A stretch of 64,000 nt of DNA from Gremmenia infestans (taxonomy: Eukaryota > Ascomycota > Leotiomycetes > Helotiales > Hamatocanthoscyphaceae): assembly GCA_032629725.1 (NCBI GenBank), contig JAFEVB010000015.1, positions 1,984,001-2,048,000 of the forward strand, read 5' to 3'. Of the stretch, positions 23,119 to 34,422 are shown piece after piece (positions within the stretch are counted from its first letter, which is position 1; each line of letters begins with the position of its first letter). Made by a program: the position numbers and the translations under genes. Below the pieces are notes generated by a model, which was not told where the DNA came from, searched no databases, and worked only from the letters and a program-made list of their open reading frames with translations.

Positions 23119-25032
23119 ATGGACAACACTACCACCACGGACACTCCAGCTACTGGCGTTGACCAAGCCAATGCCATCGTATTTCCTATTTTCGCCGCAC
23201 TGGCAATCCTCATCGTCTACATGCCAGCATGCGACTTCTATCGGAAGAGAAACTTTGCCATGTGCAGCATGATTGTAGCAGTCACCATCATGAACTTGTA
23301 CTGCCTCGTCAATGCTATCATTTGGCGGAACGACGACTTCGATACATGGTGGGATGGACAAGGACTTTGTGATATCGAAGTCAACACCCGATACCAGTTG
23401 AGCGTAGTTCTCATGACTTCCATGGCATGCTTCACCAAGAATCTTGCAGACGTCTTCAATCAGGATTCCTATTCTTTCATGGAGAGTTCGGCCACGAAGC
23501 GGAGAAAGTTGATCATCGACATCCTATTCGTTTGGGGAGTTCCGGTCTTTCAAGCTGCAATACACTATGTTGTTACATCAGGCAGATATAATATCATACC
23601 AATTTGGGGCTGCGAGGATTCTTTGGACTTTTCATGGCCCTTTCTTGTCTTTTATTGGATTCCGAATCCAATCTTTACTCTGCTTAGTGGCTACTATGCT
23701 AGTAAGTCACTCATCCGTTGTAGTTGATCTTTCTAACCGGTTTCAGTTCGCATGCTCATTGGACTTCATCAACACCGTTCGAATATCAGCAGCACTCTTG
23801 CGAGCAGTGGTTCCGGTATGAGTACTAGATACTTTGTAAAACTCTCCATCATCGCATGCTCACTCTTGGTCGTTTGGATCCCTTGCGAAGGATATTGGCT
23901 TTACCGAGCCCTCCCCATCCCATTCCACTCATACGACTGGAAATCCTTGCACGATCCAGTTTCCTGGAACCCAATCCTCTTCCTACATATCTCAGTAACT
24001 CCATTCATACAATACAATGGCTGGCCATCAGTCGCTCTGAGTGTTATGATTTTTAGCTACTTTGGCTTTAACGATGATGCTATTGACAAGTATCGCAGCT
24101 GGCTGGTCAAATGTGGACTTGGAAGGATTTGGCCGAGTTTGAAGGAACCGAAGGCCCAACGGAGCAGACGAGGAAGTACTACTACAAGTTGTATTTCAAG
24201 TCATTTTGATTTGGTCAGCAAGGCAATGCATTACTTCACTTCTTCGAGGAAAAGCAGTGGTATTACTAGTTCGACTGGTCCTTCGGAAGCGTAAGCACTC
24301 CCTGATATTGCATGGGGACATTTACTAACGTTTCCGAGTACTCATTCCCGCAAAGATTCCTCAGCAACAGTCGAGCATATGTCTCTCGCACAGATCAACA
24401 CCAGCAGACGTGCGCCAACTCCCGACTCCCTCGCCACCTCAGCTCTCCAAGACTACGACATCAACAGATCATTTTCGCCCTTCACTCCAGAGCCAGCACT
24501 TATCCTCTCTCCTACTCCACCCGACACTAATTCTGAGACCACAACTGCCCAAAACTGGTTGGCGAGAAGAAACTTCCTCTCCAGCTTCCGTACACACATC
24601 AATCTGCCCTTCCCTTTCCACTTCTCTTTCACTTCCCACCAACCACCACCGATTACTCAGGTCCAACGCGGATACCTCAACCCCGTCATGCTTCCAAACA
24701 TAGATCTCGAATCCCAATACCCACAATCGTCAGGTCACCCAGGAACTCGCATCCCTCTGCCGTCGCCAATTTCTACGCAGAGTACTGTCTCAACGAATAT
24801 CTGGAGCGACGGCACCAGCATTACCACTTCAGCTCCGCCAAAGCATGTTCCCGAGACTATTGATGAGTATCCCAGTAGTCCGAAGATGGGAACTCGTGCG
24901 TACAGGGAACGGGAGCGAAGAGAGAGGGAGTTGGAAGCTGTGCTGGAGGAAGACAGGGGACGAGCTGATGAGGACGGGGTTGTTGTTCAGCGCATCGTCG
25001 AAAGGAAAGAAAGCAGCGTTGAGAGGGTGTAG
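23119..25032 (+). CDS. ste3: a-factor-type pheromone receptor (STE3 family GPCR)
   Basis: A seven-helix G-protein-coupled receptor for a lipidated mating pheromone. It should act at the plasma membrane upstream of the mating MAPK cascade. Exons 23119-23701, 23747-24290 and 24339-25032 give 606 aa. Seven hydrophobic segments can be counted, from AIVFPIFAALAILIVY (TM1) to WNPILFLHISVTPFIQYNGW (TM7 region). The STE3-type WIPNP in TM5 and LLVVWIPCEGYW in TM6 are present. A long Ser/Pro/Thr-rich cytoplasmic tail of about 250 residues follows. The second intron is the least certain: the acceptor at 24337-24338 keeps the long tail frame open, while the stronger-looking CAAAG further on does not. Family confidence is high. 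Confidence 0.93.
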
Positions 25033-25559
25033 GATCTTTAGCTTGGAGAGTATAAAGTCTTTGTGAACCGGTACATATGCTTTCTTTTGTTATTTCGTAT
25101 TATGAAAAGCGAAGCGTGCTTGTGTTCCTTTAGTTGAACATGAAGATGAAGATGGGAGGCATGCAAAGGTTATTTCAAAAGTCTATATAATACAGACTCG
25201 AGTAGTCGCTTTAATGAATGAGAAAGTATTCCAGCAATCTTCTAAAAAGCTGAGGTTCATCGCTACTGGCATGTTTTAAATTTGCTTCAGTGACGCTACT
25301 CTTATGATACCGCGCGATGTCTCCTAAGTTTTAGCGAGACCAGCCCCGCAAGCCCCTGAAACTTTAGCGAGTACAAGGAGAAGGACAAACCAAGCTAAGC
25401 TCCTCGACCACGGTGGCCCAGTAAACCTCCAGTGCACATCTCGCGACGCCATATATGACATGTCAAGAACCACACCACAACATAGGCCGCGTGGTCGTTA
25501 AAAGACGGTCTGCTCTTCACCTAATACCTCCCGTAGTCCTGTAATCTCCTTACACAAAT
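25033..25559. other. Intergenic
   Basis: No gene. TTTAGCGAG occurs twice about 40 bases apart near 25330-25375, of unknown meaning. Confidence 0.5.
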
Positions 25560-27566
25560 ATGGCGTCGGATTCTCATCGAAAACAGTTCTTTCTCTACCC
25601 CGAGCCAATTCGCGCGTAAGTTTCCATATCCACATGCACAAGCCGGAAATACCGGGCTAAGCTGACGATTGTACTAGCGCCGATGTACCGTATAAAAATG
25701 AGAGGAAATCTAATCCTAGGATCCATGGCTGGCTTTTGATAGTTGCTGCAAACCTGTAAAAAGTCTCGGATTCCCAATTGCTGTTCCCGAGAGCTAATAA
25801 TGTATCTATAGGATGGAGTGGTTTGGCTTCATCAGGCGTCAGTCGTGGAAAAATGCGGGGTTTGGCTCCTTGGTCAATATCAGGGAGCATATCGAGCATA
25901 CTGAACCTCGATATGATCCCACTGTTTTTCCTCTCGAAGCTGCAGGCGGCTTAAAACCAGATAATCTGGGGACAGAAGCTGAGGACGGACCACCACTAGC
26001 CGTTCTCTCGCCCCAGAAGAAATACTCCGTGGCGCACTATCGGTCTCTTTTCCTTTCGGGCGAGTTGACTCCGCTGGATGTTGTGTATGCTATTCTTCCT
26101 CTCATAAGAAGGGATACATCGCCTCCGGGTCAGCATTCGGTAGCTTGGTTTGATGTCCATGTTGATCTCGTAATTAAAGCTGCCGAAGCCTCGACTCTTC
26201 GATATAAAGAGAAGCGGTCGTTAGGGCCGCTGGATGGCGTTCCAACAGCGGTGAAGGATGAATTTGATATGGAGGGGTATGTCACGAGTCTGGGGTCGAT
26301 GAATGATTACACAGGCCAGGAATTGATTGATGGCAAAATTGACACTTGGACCGTGAGAAAGATTGAGGAGGCAGGAGCTATTATCTTGGGAAAGCTTTCT
26401 ATGCATGAATTCGGCATGGGTGAGTTGCGAAAATCTTTAAGTTTCGTACAAAGCTTACTCTGGTAGACACATGCGGCAACAACATCTTTTATGGAACTCC
26501 CCGCAACCCATATAACCAGCAATACTATCCAGGGGGTAGCTCATCTGGATCCGCTTACGCTGTCGCGACCGGTCTTATTCCAATCGCACTAGGAAGTGAT
26601 GGTGGAGGTAGCATTCGCATTCCCTCTTCATTCTGCTCTGTCTTTGGCCTAAAACCAACTCACGGCCGAGTCTCATTCTTCCCTGGTCAGAACCACAGCA
26701 ATACATGCGCGGCCAATGGCCCCATAGCAGCCGATATCCGCTCCCTTGCAACCTTCTACAACGTCATCAGCCAACCAGACCCTATATCGCATTTCCCCTT
26801 TTCACCAACAAAGGTCTTATTCAACGACGTCAACCGGCCGAAGGTCATCGGTATCCCAGAAGCCTGGTTCGCGCGCGCAACTCCGGCAGTCCAGACGCTC
26901 TGCCGCGGTATGGTCGACTGGGTTGCTGCCAAGAAAGGCTACACTGTCGTGGCTATCGAGATCCCCTTCCTCGTCGAAGGCCAGATCGCACACGCACTAA
27001 CAATACTCAGCGACGCAGCAACGCTGCTCCCCGAAACGCGCGGCCTCTCTCCAGCAAACCGAATACTGCTAGCACTAGGCAACACCACACCAGCCACGGA
27101 CTTCCTCCTCGCCGCAAAGCTGCGCAAAGTGCTGATGCAGCACCTCTCGTGGCTCTGGCAGAAGTATCCGGGTATGGTGATTGTGACCCCTGCAACGAGC
27201 TGTGCGGGCTGGGCGATCAAAGCGGATTCGGAGCTCGTGTACGGAGTTAATGATGGGGATAAGACGATTGAGAGCATGGAGTATGTGTGGCTGGCCAATT
27301 TCTGTGGGCTGCCGAGTATCAGTGCGCCGGCGGGGTTTGTGGTGCCGGAGGGGCAGGTGGGCGAGGGGGGTGTGGCTGGGTCGGAGACGGAGGGTAAGGT
27401 GCCTGTGGGATTGATGGCTACGGGCGAGTGGGCGAGCGAGGAGGCGCTTATGCAATTCGGGGCGGATGCAGAGGAGGCAGGCAGTGAGCAGGAGTGTCGG
27501 CCGCCGAACTGGGTTGATGTTGTGGAGCTTGCGAGGCAGATGAGAAAGAGCAATGGCAGTATATAG
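25560..27566 (+). CDS. Amidase signature-family hydrolase
   Basis: Four exons (25560-25615, 25678-25755, 25812-26419, 26467-27566) give 613 aa. The Ser-cisSer-Lys triad is visible: Lys in TAVKDEF (about 193), a Ser in GGSSSGSA (about 273) and the nucleophile Ser in GSDGGGSIRIPSS (about 296). It should hydrolyse C-N bonds of amides. The substrate cannot be told, and fungal members range from acetamidases to detoxifying enzymes. About 100 residues precede the amidase domain, longer than in bacterial GatA proteins. The 3' third has a marked shift to GC-rich codons compared with exon 3, but the frame is continuous. No targeting signal is evident. Confidence 0.92.
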
Positions 27567-28046
27567 AATAGCATTGTATTGTATTGCGTAAAAGATTTGT
27601 TTAGACTAGGCTCAAGAAGTAGACATGAGGCGCCTCAAATAAAGCAGAGCTTACCCTTGGTAATGTTCACCCAGCAAAGGCCCCCCTATATTTAAACGAA
27701 CCCCTATTTCAAAATGTCCATCTGACCTACACCCCAGCATCAGATTAGATCCACACACTTGACTTGTGTATAACTAACACTTACATAATCCAAGCCGCCA
27801 CCTTGCGCATATAAATACTCACAGATTTGTGAGTTGAAATAGCTTGCAATACAAATTGCAAAAATATCTTGGCGCAAAGATCGCCCATGTCTGGAATGAC
27901 ATCTTCGTGTTTTGACGGTCCAGAAAGATCATCTCACCTGTGTTGTTTGACATACCAGCAAGAGTATTACTGGTTGGAAGATACGGTCAGCGCGATGAAT
28001 AGATAAAGAAGCGTGCGCAAAGCATCGCAGAGATTCACTAAGTTCT

Positions 28047-29250
28047 CTTCACTGTCGGGAAAATATTTGCTATCATTCCAGACTTCGTTCATAATTTATG
28101 AGATGGAAACAACCACAGCCCACCTGGCCATGAATCCAGAAACCAGGGATCAAAAAACACTCTTGGTATGCTGAACAATTCCCCAGGCTACAGGTGAAGG
28201 GCCTTTTCCACGTCCCAGCACAACTCTGCCAGGTCGTGTGGCTGCTAGGTTGCCCTCTATGTTTTCTTTACATTCCGTCAAGACATCCGTGAGAGTATGT
28301 TTTTATATGAAATGTGATGCTCGAAACCAGAAAGAAATCTGGCTTCTTTTGTGTCTTGGGTGGCACGAGGCCGCGAGAGCTTCGTGGTGAGTACGTATAC
28401 TTCAGACTTAGAGTAATAACAACTGCCCACGAGTTATTCTATCCCCGGTGGTCGCCACAGGCGTGGAATATGAAACCAACAGACAAAGTTTTACCCATTC
28501 GAGCAGAACTGCGCGCCTACATAAGTCGACGTAAAGATATATCCGAATCAAGCAAACGGGCTAGACTTTTATATTTACAACCCCAGAAAATATACAAACA
28601 GTGAAAGCGAGTTTTTTCCTAATGCGTTTACCAGAAGTTTCATTCCTAGTCAGGAAACTAGTTGTCATTTCTAATCTTCGGTCATTTTTATTTTATTTAA
28701 CATCCGATGAAGAGGGCCACTTGACTATGAATCTAGGTATCAAGAAATACATTAGAGTACCTAGGTAGTTAGATGGTTAGCCGCCTATCGGGCTATATAG
28801 CAAGGGCTGTTTCTACGTCATTGAGTAACTTTGTTACCTCGTTGAAAGTGCTTCTGGAGAGCGTTTGGTATAATGTTCCGTGAAAACATCCGTGAAGGAA
28901 TGTTCTTATACGATTTGTGATGTTCCTCACGAAGCATAAAAAGAACGCTAAATTCCTTATTTTTATGCCAAGGTCACAAGAGATCTCTCATGTGAACACT
29001 CCGTATGCGAATAAGAACGGCCGATGAAGCAGTATAAAACTTTCACATACAAGCAAGCTTTCTCCATAACAATGCTCCAAGAACTCTTTTTTGGTCGCTC
29101 AACTCCAGGAACACGGTGATATCTGCTTTCTAGCGAGAAATGTCCAGAGATGGAGGCTAAATCGATCTTCTAGAATATGCACCTGCTTCTTGATTCATGG
29201 CTTTCAAGACATGGATGGTACTTCCATCCTTACGCACTCCTTTACATTCT
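28047..29250 (+). repeat. Two diverged direct repeats of about 600 bp
   Basis: Anchors recur at about a 600-base spacing in the same order: a GTCAGGAAA-like word near 28047 and 28645, CATGAATC/TATGAATC at 28130 and 28727, a TTTCCACGTC/TTTCTACGTC block near 28205 and 28810, and CATCCGTGA at 28284 and 28887, each followed by a TATATGAAATGTGATG-like string. Further copies of the first anchor appear near 29440 and 29950, so the array may be longer. The copies are much diverged, and the alignment was by eye. Confidence 0.5.
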
Positions 29251-29290
29251 ACCCCTAATGGCTACCTCAGAGACGTACAATATTCGCGGC

Positions 29291-29410
29291 CTCTACTTTC
29301 TGGCGTTATCATACAATGACCTGGGCCACGTTCAAGTTGCTGGGAGCAACCTCTACTTTCTGGCGTTATTATACAATGACCTGGGCCACGTTCAAGTTGC
29401 TGGGAGCAAC
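29291..29410 (+). repeat. 60-bp tandem duplication, 59/60 identical
   Basis: The unit beginning CTCTACTTTCTGGCG occurs at 29291-29350 and again at 29351-29410. The copies differ at one position (C or T, base 20 of the unit). It is recent compared with the surrounding diverged repeats. Confidence 0.95.
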
Positions 29411-30896
29411 CTCCTCTGGCAAGGCATGGTATTTTCATTCACTATCAAAAAACAAGTTGCTGTCATTTCCAACCTGCATTCGGTAGATATGCGACGATGA
29501 TGCCCATTTCCCCCTAGACTTAGTTAGAAGTAGCCCAAACATATAGACCCGACACAAAACTAGAATCCCACCCTTCAGGATTCAGAAGACTCGTTTACAG
29601 CTTATGCAGCGCTTCTAGAACCCCCATTAAGTCGCGAACAATTCGGATATCGATCTGCTGAGGTATTGCAAAGAGTAAAAAGACAGACCTTATAGCACAA
29701 ATCCCTTGTTTCAGTCACGGCTACTGTATGAAAACCGTCCAAGGGTATAAAACAAATCAATGTGGCAGGTATCTTTCTTCCCCAAGCAATTGTCATTTCC
29801 TTCTTTCCAACCAGCTTTCATCTTGTCTGCAGTCTGGTCAGGGCTACAAATATGTGTTACTCCGCTGGGCGCATGAGCTGTTCCAAGCATCGCATGCAAG
29901 GGAACCCACGAATTCGTAGAGGGAATAAAAGCATTCACTTGAGCTTTCCTTCGCTGTCAAGAAATGTTCTGCTGTCATTCGAGAGCGAGATACAGTGAAC
30001 AAGGTCATACGACGAAGGAATTATTCTCTAAACCGGGAACGTCAATATAGCTCTACCATTGAACTCAAAAAGAATTAGGAAGAGCTATGCAAAGCCGCAA
30101 GAGCTCAATCAAGTTTGTTGCATGAGTTGCAAACCTTCCGTGCACGGTATTGAGACAATGAAAGACCAATATACAAGTAAATTTCCAACATTCGTTTGAA
30201 CAGAATTGCCACACCTTCACATTGCGATCTTCTTATACCAGCTCGCAACACGACTGATCTCTTCTCCTGGCGAAAACATCCAATCTTAGCAGGTGAGAAG
30301 AACACGCAGAGACCATAGATTGAACGCGGATAAGAAGACGTTTAGCATAGAATTACTCAAGCAAGATTAGAGAAGGTTGGCTAGTTTAAGATAAAAGGTA
30401 AGGTAGGAAGAGGGAAGATATAAATGTAAGGTCGTTTTAGCAGACAAACAAAGCAAATAAGTATAATATATATGAAACAGGATTGCGAGAGGGAACAACT
30501 AATCATAAAAAGAAAAAGGAAAAAGAAAAAGAAGAACAGATCGAACTGGGAAGGTGAATGCGAGTGCCGGTGCATAGCAGGGCTTACCTACCAACCACCT
30601 TTGATGTCAGCTAATATGCCCCCCTCCTTGCGCGCGAAACTAATCCTGGACAAAACGCTCTGCGCACGGTGTCCTTTCTTGTGCCCTTAACCTATATCAA
30701 ACGAAGACGAGTGAATCACGACTTGTGAGTCATCTACCTAGGTATATAAGGTCGATCCACGCACATTATAACACTAGCATCAATAGAATAACGATCCCAC
30801 CAATAGACACCTCTAACCACAGATTATACATCGACGAGCTTCATTCTTTATTTAAGCTTTATCGCAACTGTAAACAGCAGCGCAATTATAGCCAAG

Positions 30897-31313
30897 ATGG
30901 ACCACTATGCTTTACTGTATCATCCAGGTCCGGCACCGCTGGTCGCTTTTCAGATTATAGTCGAGCTACGCAGTGCACCAAACAACAGCTTTGAAGATGC
31001 GCCGCAGCAGTTGGGCCTTGTGCCAATCAGCATGGTGATTGATAATGCCCGGTTTGAGGATCTCCCATCACGGGTGATTCGAGCAGGTCATTTGTCATAT
31101 GCGCGGTTTACCAAGTGGATGGAGGCCACATTCGCCCCCGCGGTCACTCCATCCCAGTGGGAACTAGGCTGGAAGGCGCGCTCTCCAATGGAAGCTCTGC
31201 CGGACCAGTACTATCGCATCAAGTCAGAACTCGGCTTTCGGAATGCCATTGGTGTGCTGCACAACGCGTCAACCGACGTTGATGGGCCTCGGGAATTAGT
31301 GCTCTATCTCTAG
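30897..31313 (+). CDS. Orphan hypothetical protein, 138 aa
   Basis: An intron-free frame with a strong start context (CCAAGATGG), 138 codons long, with balanced amino-acid composition unlike the shadow frames nearby. I recognise no domain. It starts MDHYALLYHPGPAP, has a predicted mixed alpha/beta character, and lacks a signal peptide or membrane segment. It lies at the edge of the repeat region. It may be a lineage-specific gene. Confidence 0.5.
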   Translation: MDHYALLYHPGPAPLVAFQIIVELRSAPNNSFEDAPQQLGLVPISMVIDNARFEDLPSRVIRAGHLSYARFTKWMEATFAPAVTPSQWELGWKARSPMEALPDQYYRIKSELGFRNAIGVLHNASTDVDGPRELVLYL

Positions 31314-31997
31314 AGCCCAGCCCTAAAAGACCCTACCATCCATTCGAGAGCTCGTACACCCGAGCCAGCAGAGGAGTCAGCATCGACACAGCCAAATCCG
31401 ACAATGGAAATAGGGCCGGAGGTCGTCCTATGGATCTGACCCCAACGAGCCCGAGGTCATCCCAAATCCAGCTAACTCCGGCCAGAATATCTTCTCCAGG
31501 CCCCACGTATGGTCTCCATTCATTACACGAAACCAAGCTAAGCTTACAATAACTAGGGAAATAATGCGCTTGCTGGAATAGCAGAGGATGTTGCTATCAG
31601 GGTCTACCTGCGTACAGAGTACGCATCAATTGTCACTTTTTCTGTCATTGAATGCTTGAGGATTTTTGGGCGGGGGAAGGAGATGTGTATATGTGTGAAG
31701 AGAAAGAAAGGACGGTTGATTTGCCTGCGAATTGCGAATGCCGGGTTATAGGCGCTAAAGGTCTGAATATTGTTGCGGTTTGGCGTTGGTGCTGCACAGT
31801 GTCTTGTTGATACGTAGATATATTGAGGATCTTTCTACTGCACTGGTGTTTTCATTCGGTGATTGAAATTGTGTGATGAGGTGCCAAAAGGCTTCAAGAG
31901 ACCAGGTGGTATCATTGCACTACCTAACTAGTACTCTCTACCATAGACCTCGGGCGACAGATCCATCACATAACACCATCAATGAATCCAATTTCCA
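31314..31997. other. Intergenic between convergent genes
   Basis: A 67-codon minus-strand frame at 31333-31536 has no support. Nothing else is seen. Confidence 0.5.
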
Positions 31998-33827
31998 TCA
32001 CCTCATAGTAACAGCCGGGAAGAACCTAGGTCCCGCAAACCCCTTAGCAACCACACTCTGAATATCAATATTCCCCGACGGACTATGATGCGGACTCCAC
32101 ATCTTCAAGAGTATAAACCGCCCACTGACCGGTGGGTCAAACCGCACCGTACACTTACTCTTATCCCGCTCGATAAAGAACCTCGCATGCGGCGCCATGA
32201 GTTCTCCCCCGACAGCTCTAACAGCTTCCTGCGTTGCGATCTGGCTCGCTTCCGCAGCTTCAGAGAGCGTGATATTTGACGCTGTTTCCCGCCGCGTGAT
32301 ACCAGGAGATGGACTGGCGAAGTCACCCAGATCAGGGTCTAGAATTTGCGCCCGGTCGGAGTCATCGCTATCTGAGTCCTCGAAGCGTAGGCCAGCACCC
32401 ATGAGGCGGTGCAGAGAGCGGTGGCGTTGACGAGCTGCTGCATCGTCGTCTTCGGAGTCGCTGCATTCGGTGGTCACTTGGAAAGGGGGAGCGTTAGTGG
32501 TGAAGTCGGAGGGGATTTGTGCGGTGCGGTAGTCGCAGTCTTCGTCTCGGAGGCCGATGTCGTATAAGCGGCGTGCTCGGGCTTGGGCGGCAGTCATGCT
32601 GCCGTCATCAATGTGACGGATGGATCGGATAGGGGGAAGCTCGTTGGAGCGTTCCGAGGTTGAGCGGCGGTCTCGAGGTGGAGAGTATTGGATCTGGTAT
32701 TGGGCTGTTCGTGCTAGGAGATCATCAGAAGTCATGGATATGAAGACCATTCCTTCTTGGACACTATATGGTGTAAGTGGGGGCGAAATCCAAAAATGCG
32801 GGGTACTCACGGAGCTGTATAACCAGTATGTGGCGCCTTGATAATTAACTCCTTCAACGAGAAGACAGTCGCTCCTTGATGCCTCAAAACCAGATTACAC
32901 CGATTACTCTTCGTGCAATAAACCGTAGCATCATTCTTCAGAACATTCTCAGCGGCAAAATCTCCTCTGATACTGGGTTCATCAAATATTCCCCCATCAC
33001 AGCTAACAATTTCCATCTTCAACTTTCCCGGTTCAACTTGACCATATTTGCCATACTTGAACCCAGTAAACCCATCATCGAGTTTATCTGTATCGAGTTT
33101 CCGCCGCTTGGCTCGACGGTTTGTTCCGCCCTCGCCAGGATATTCAGAGTCTCTCGAAGGGGAATCGCGGTCACCAGGTTCCAAAAAGCCTCTCAGTGTG
33201 GAGCTAGCCAGTTCCAACTGCCTTCCTGCATCCTGTAGTAGATTCGAAGAAGCTTCGTTCAATTCCCTCGTAGCAGCCCGTAGTTCGTCAAGACCCCGCA
33301 TTCCGTTCCTCGAGGCAGCGACATTGTTGTCCCCCGATAGCTCTGCCTGTCTCTCCCTCGCCCTCTCCCTCTCTAAACTATACCGACCACTGGGCGGCAA
33401 CCTGGGGCGTGCACGTCTTGTATTCATACCAGCAATTCTCGAGATTGTTCTCTCCCGGGGAGATGCATCAGCAGGTTGGGTTGGTTGTGGTGGCAAAACG
33501 AATAAAGGCGATCTCCCGTGCGCTTCCCTATTTCTCTGTTGCCTTTCGGGATCCGACTCAGATGTCATGTTAGGGAGCTCCTGAGTGGCAGGATCCTCCA
33601 ATCGTCTGCGACGATGATAGCGCTCTATAAAATTATACAGCTGGCCCGATGGGCTGATTTCATCAGCAGAGCGGGTGTTGTCGAGGATGTCGAGGATAAT
33701 TCGGTCGGCGTGTTCGTGGGAGTCGGAGGCGCGTGGATTATCGAAATTGCCAGACTATTTGCACGGATAGTTAGTTGGTGATTGGCTTTATATGTGCAGG
33801 TGGGATGTATTTGCGCTTACGGACCAT
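31998..33827 (-). CDS. Unknown protein with a Doc/discoidin-like split domain; 5' end uncertain
   Basis: Exons 33754-32811 and 32763-31998 join in phase (CC|T). A start exon is needed upstream. The most economical is an ATG at 33827-33825 directly followed by an intron with donor GTCCGT, giving 570 aa. The first 240 residues are charged and disordered, with SADEISPSGQLYNFIER near the start and an NRRAKRRKL basic patch that could be a nuclear signal. Two conserved-looking blocks, NVLKNDATVYC...FSLKELIIKAP and TVRFDPPVSGRFILLKMWSP...GFAGPRFF, flank an acidic disordered insert. Together they resemble the two halves of a galactose-binding/Doc1-type jelly roll (inference). Such domains recruit substrates in ubiquitin ligases, but nothing here proves that role. 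Confidence 0.72.
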
Positions 33828-34422
33828 GAATGAGAGCGGCCTGGGCATGGGGGGAGGCGTGCGATGACGCTAGATATGGCCGGTGAACAATAGTGAATTA
33901 ATCGGTAGAGTGCAAGAATGAAAGATGGGTAAATCAAAGGGTTTTGTATCAATATTTGGAAATTGAGCTTTGTATTTGTCGAGGCAAGTTGGATATGGGT
34001 TTGAATTTGGACTTCGATGTAGTCCAACTGCTTCCGAATGACCTCGTTTAGAGGCAAGATGTGGACCTTTGTGTGGGGTGGACGGCTTGTTATTGGATGG
34101 CAGAGGTGAAGCGGAAGACAAGGGCTTGGCATCTTCCGTTTTCCAGGAACACCATCAAGCGCGATAAGAGCGATTGGCGCGCGTCGGTTTTCTTTGAATC
34201 ATACATTCATTTCGACGTGTATTTGTTTCTTACTTTTGTGAAAGCGGTGGATATTGTACAAGAATAAGCATCAGCCTGAAAGCTGGTTTGGAATGACTTT
34301 AAATTCCCACCAGGCAATGCTCGCCGTAACTTTCAATTCCCCTTGACTTTCCTTACCTTTCACAAGCGGATCTTTTAACTCCACCAGCACAGCACCACTC
34401 TGCCCCTCACTTGACCACCAAC
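33828..34422. other. Divergent promoter region
   Basis: About 600 bases shared by the minus-strand gene and AOS1. A 114-codon minus-strand frame (34132-33788) could be a 5' exon of the minus gene, since its Gly-Arg-Ser-His-Ser-Trp-Ser end splices in frame, but its upstream part looks non-coding. Confidence 0.45.

Larger units (their letters stand above)
27567..30896. other. Gene-poor repeat region
   Basis: This is 3.3 kb without a convincing gene. The open frames at 28314-28604 and 29177-29500 lack codon bias and domains. The region contains diverged repeats of about 600 bp and a 60-bp tandem duplication (listed separately), and a purine-rich tract at 30490-30560. No transposase, reverse transcriptase or LTR pair was recognised. 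Confidence 0.55.

Noticed and set aside
24312..24530. Alternative frame (FLSNSRAYVSRTDQHQ) after the second STE3 intron
   Set aside because: It stops after about 60 codons; the acceptor at 24337-24338 gives 230 in-frame codons with Ser/Pro-rich tail composition.
28314..29500. ORFs of 96 and 107 codons in the repeat region
   Set aside because: No domain and no codon bias; they lie inside diverged repeats, and one owes length to the 60-bp duplication.
27567..30896. Intact transposon
   Set aside because: No transposase, reverse transcriptase, integrase, terminal inverted repeat or LTR pair could be recognised.
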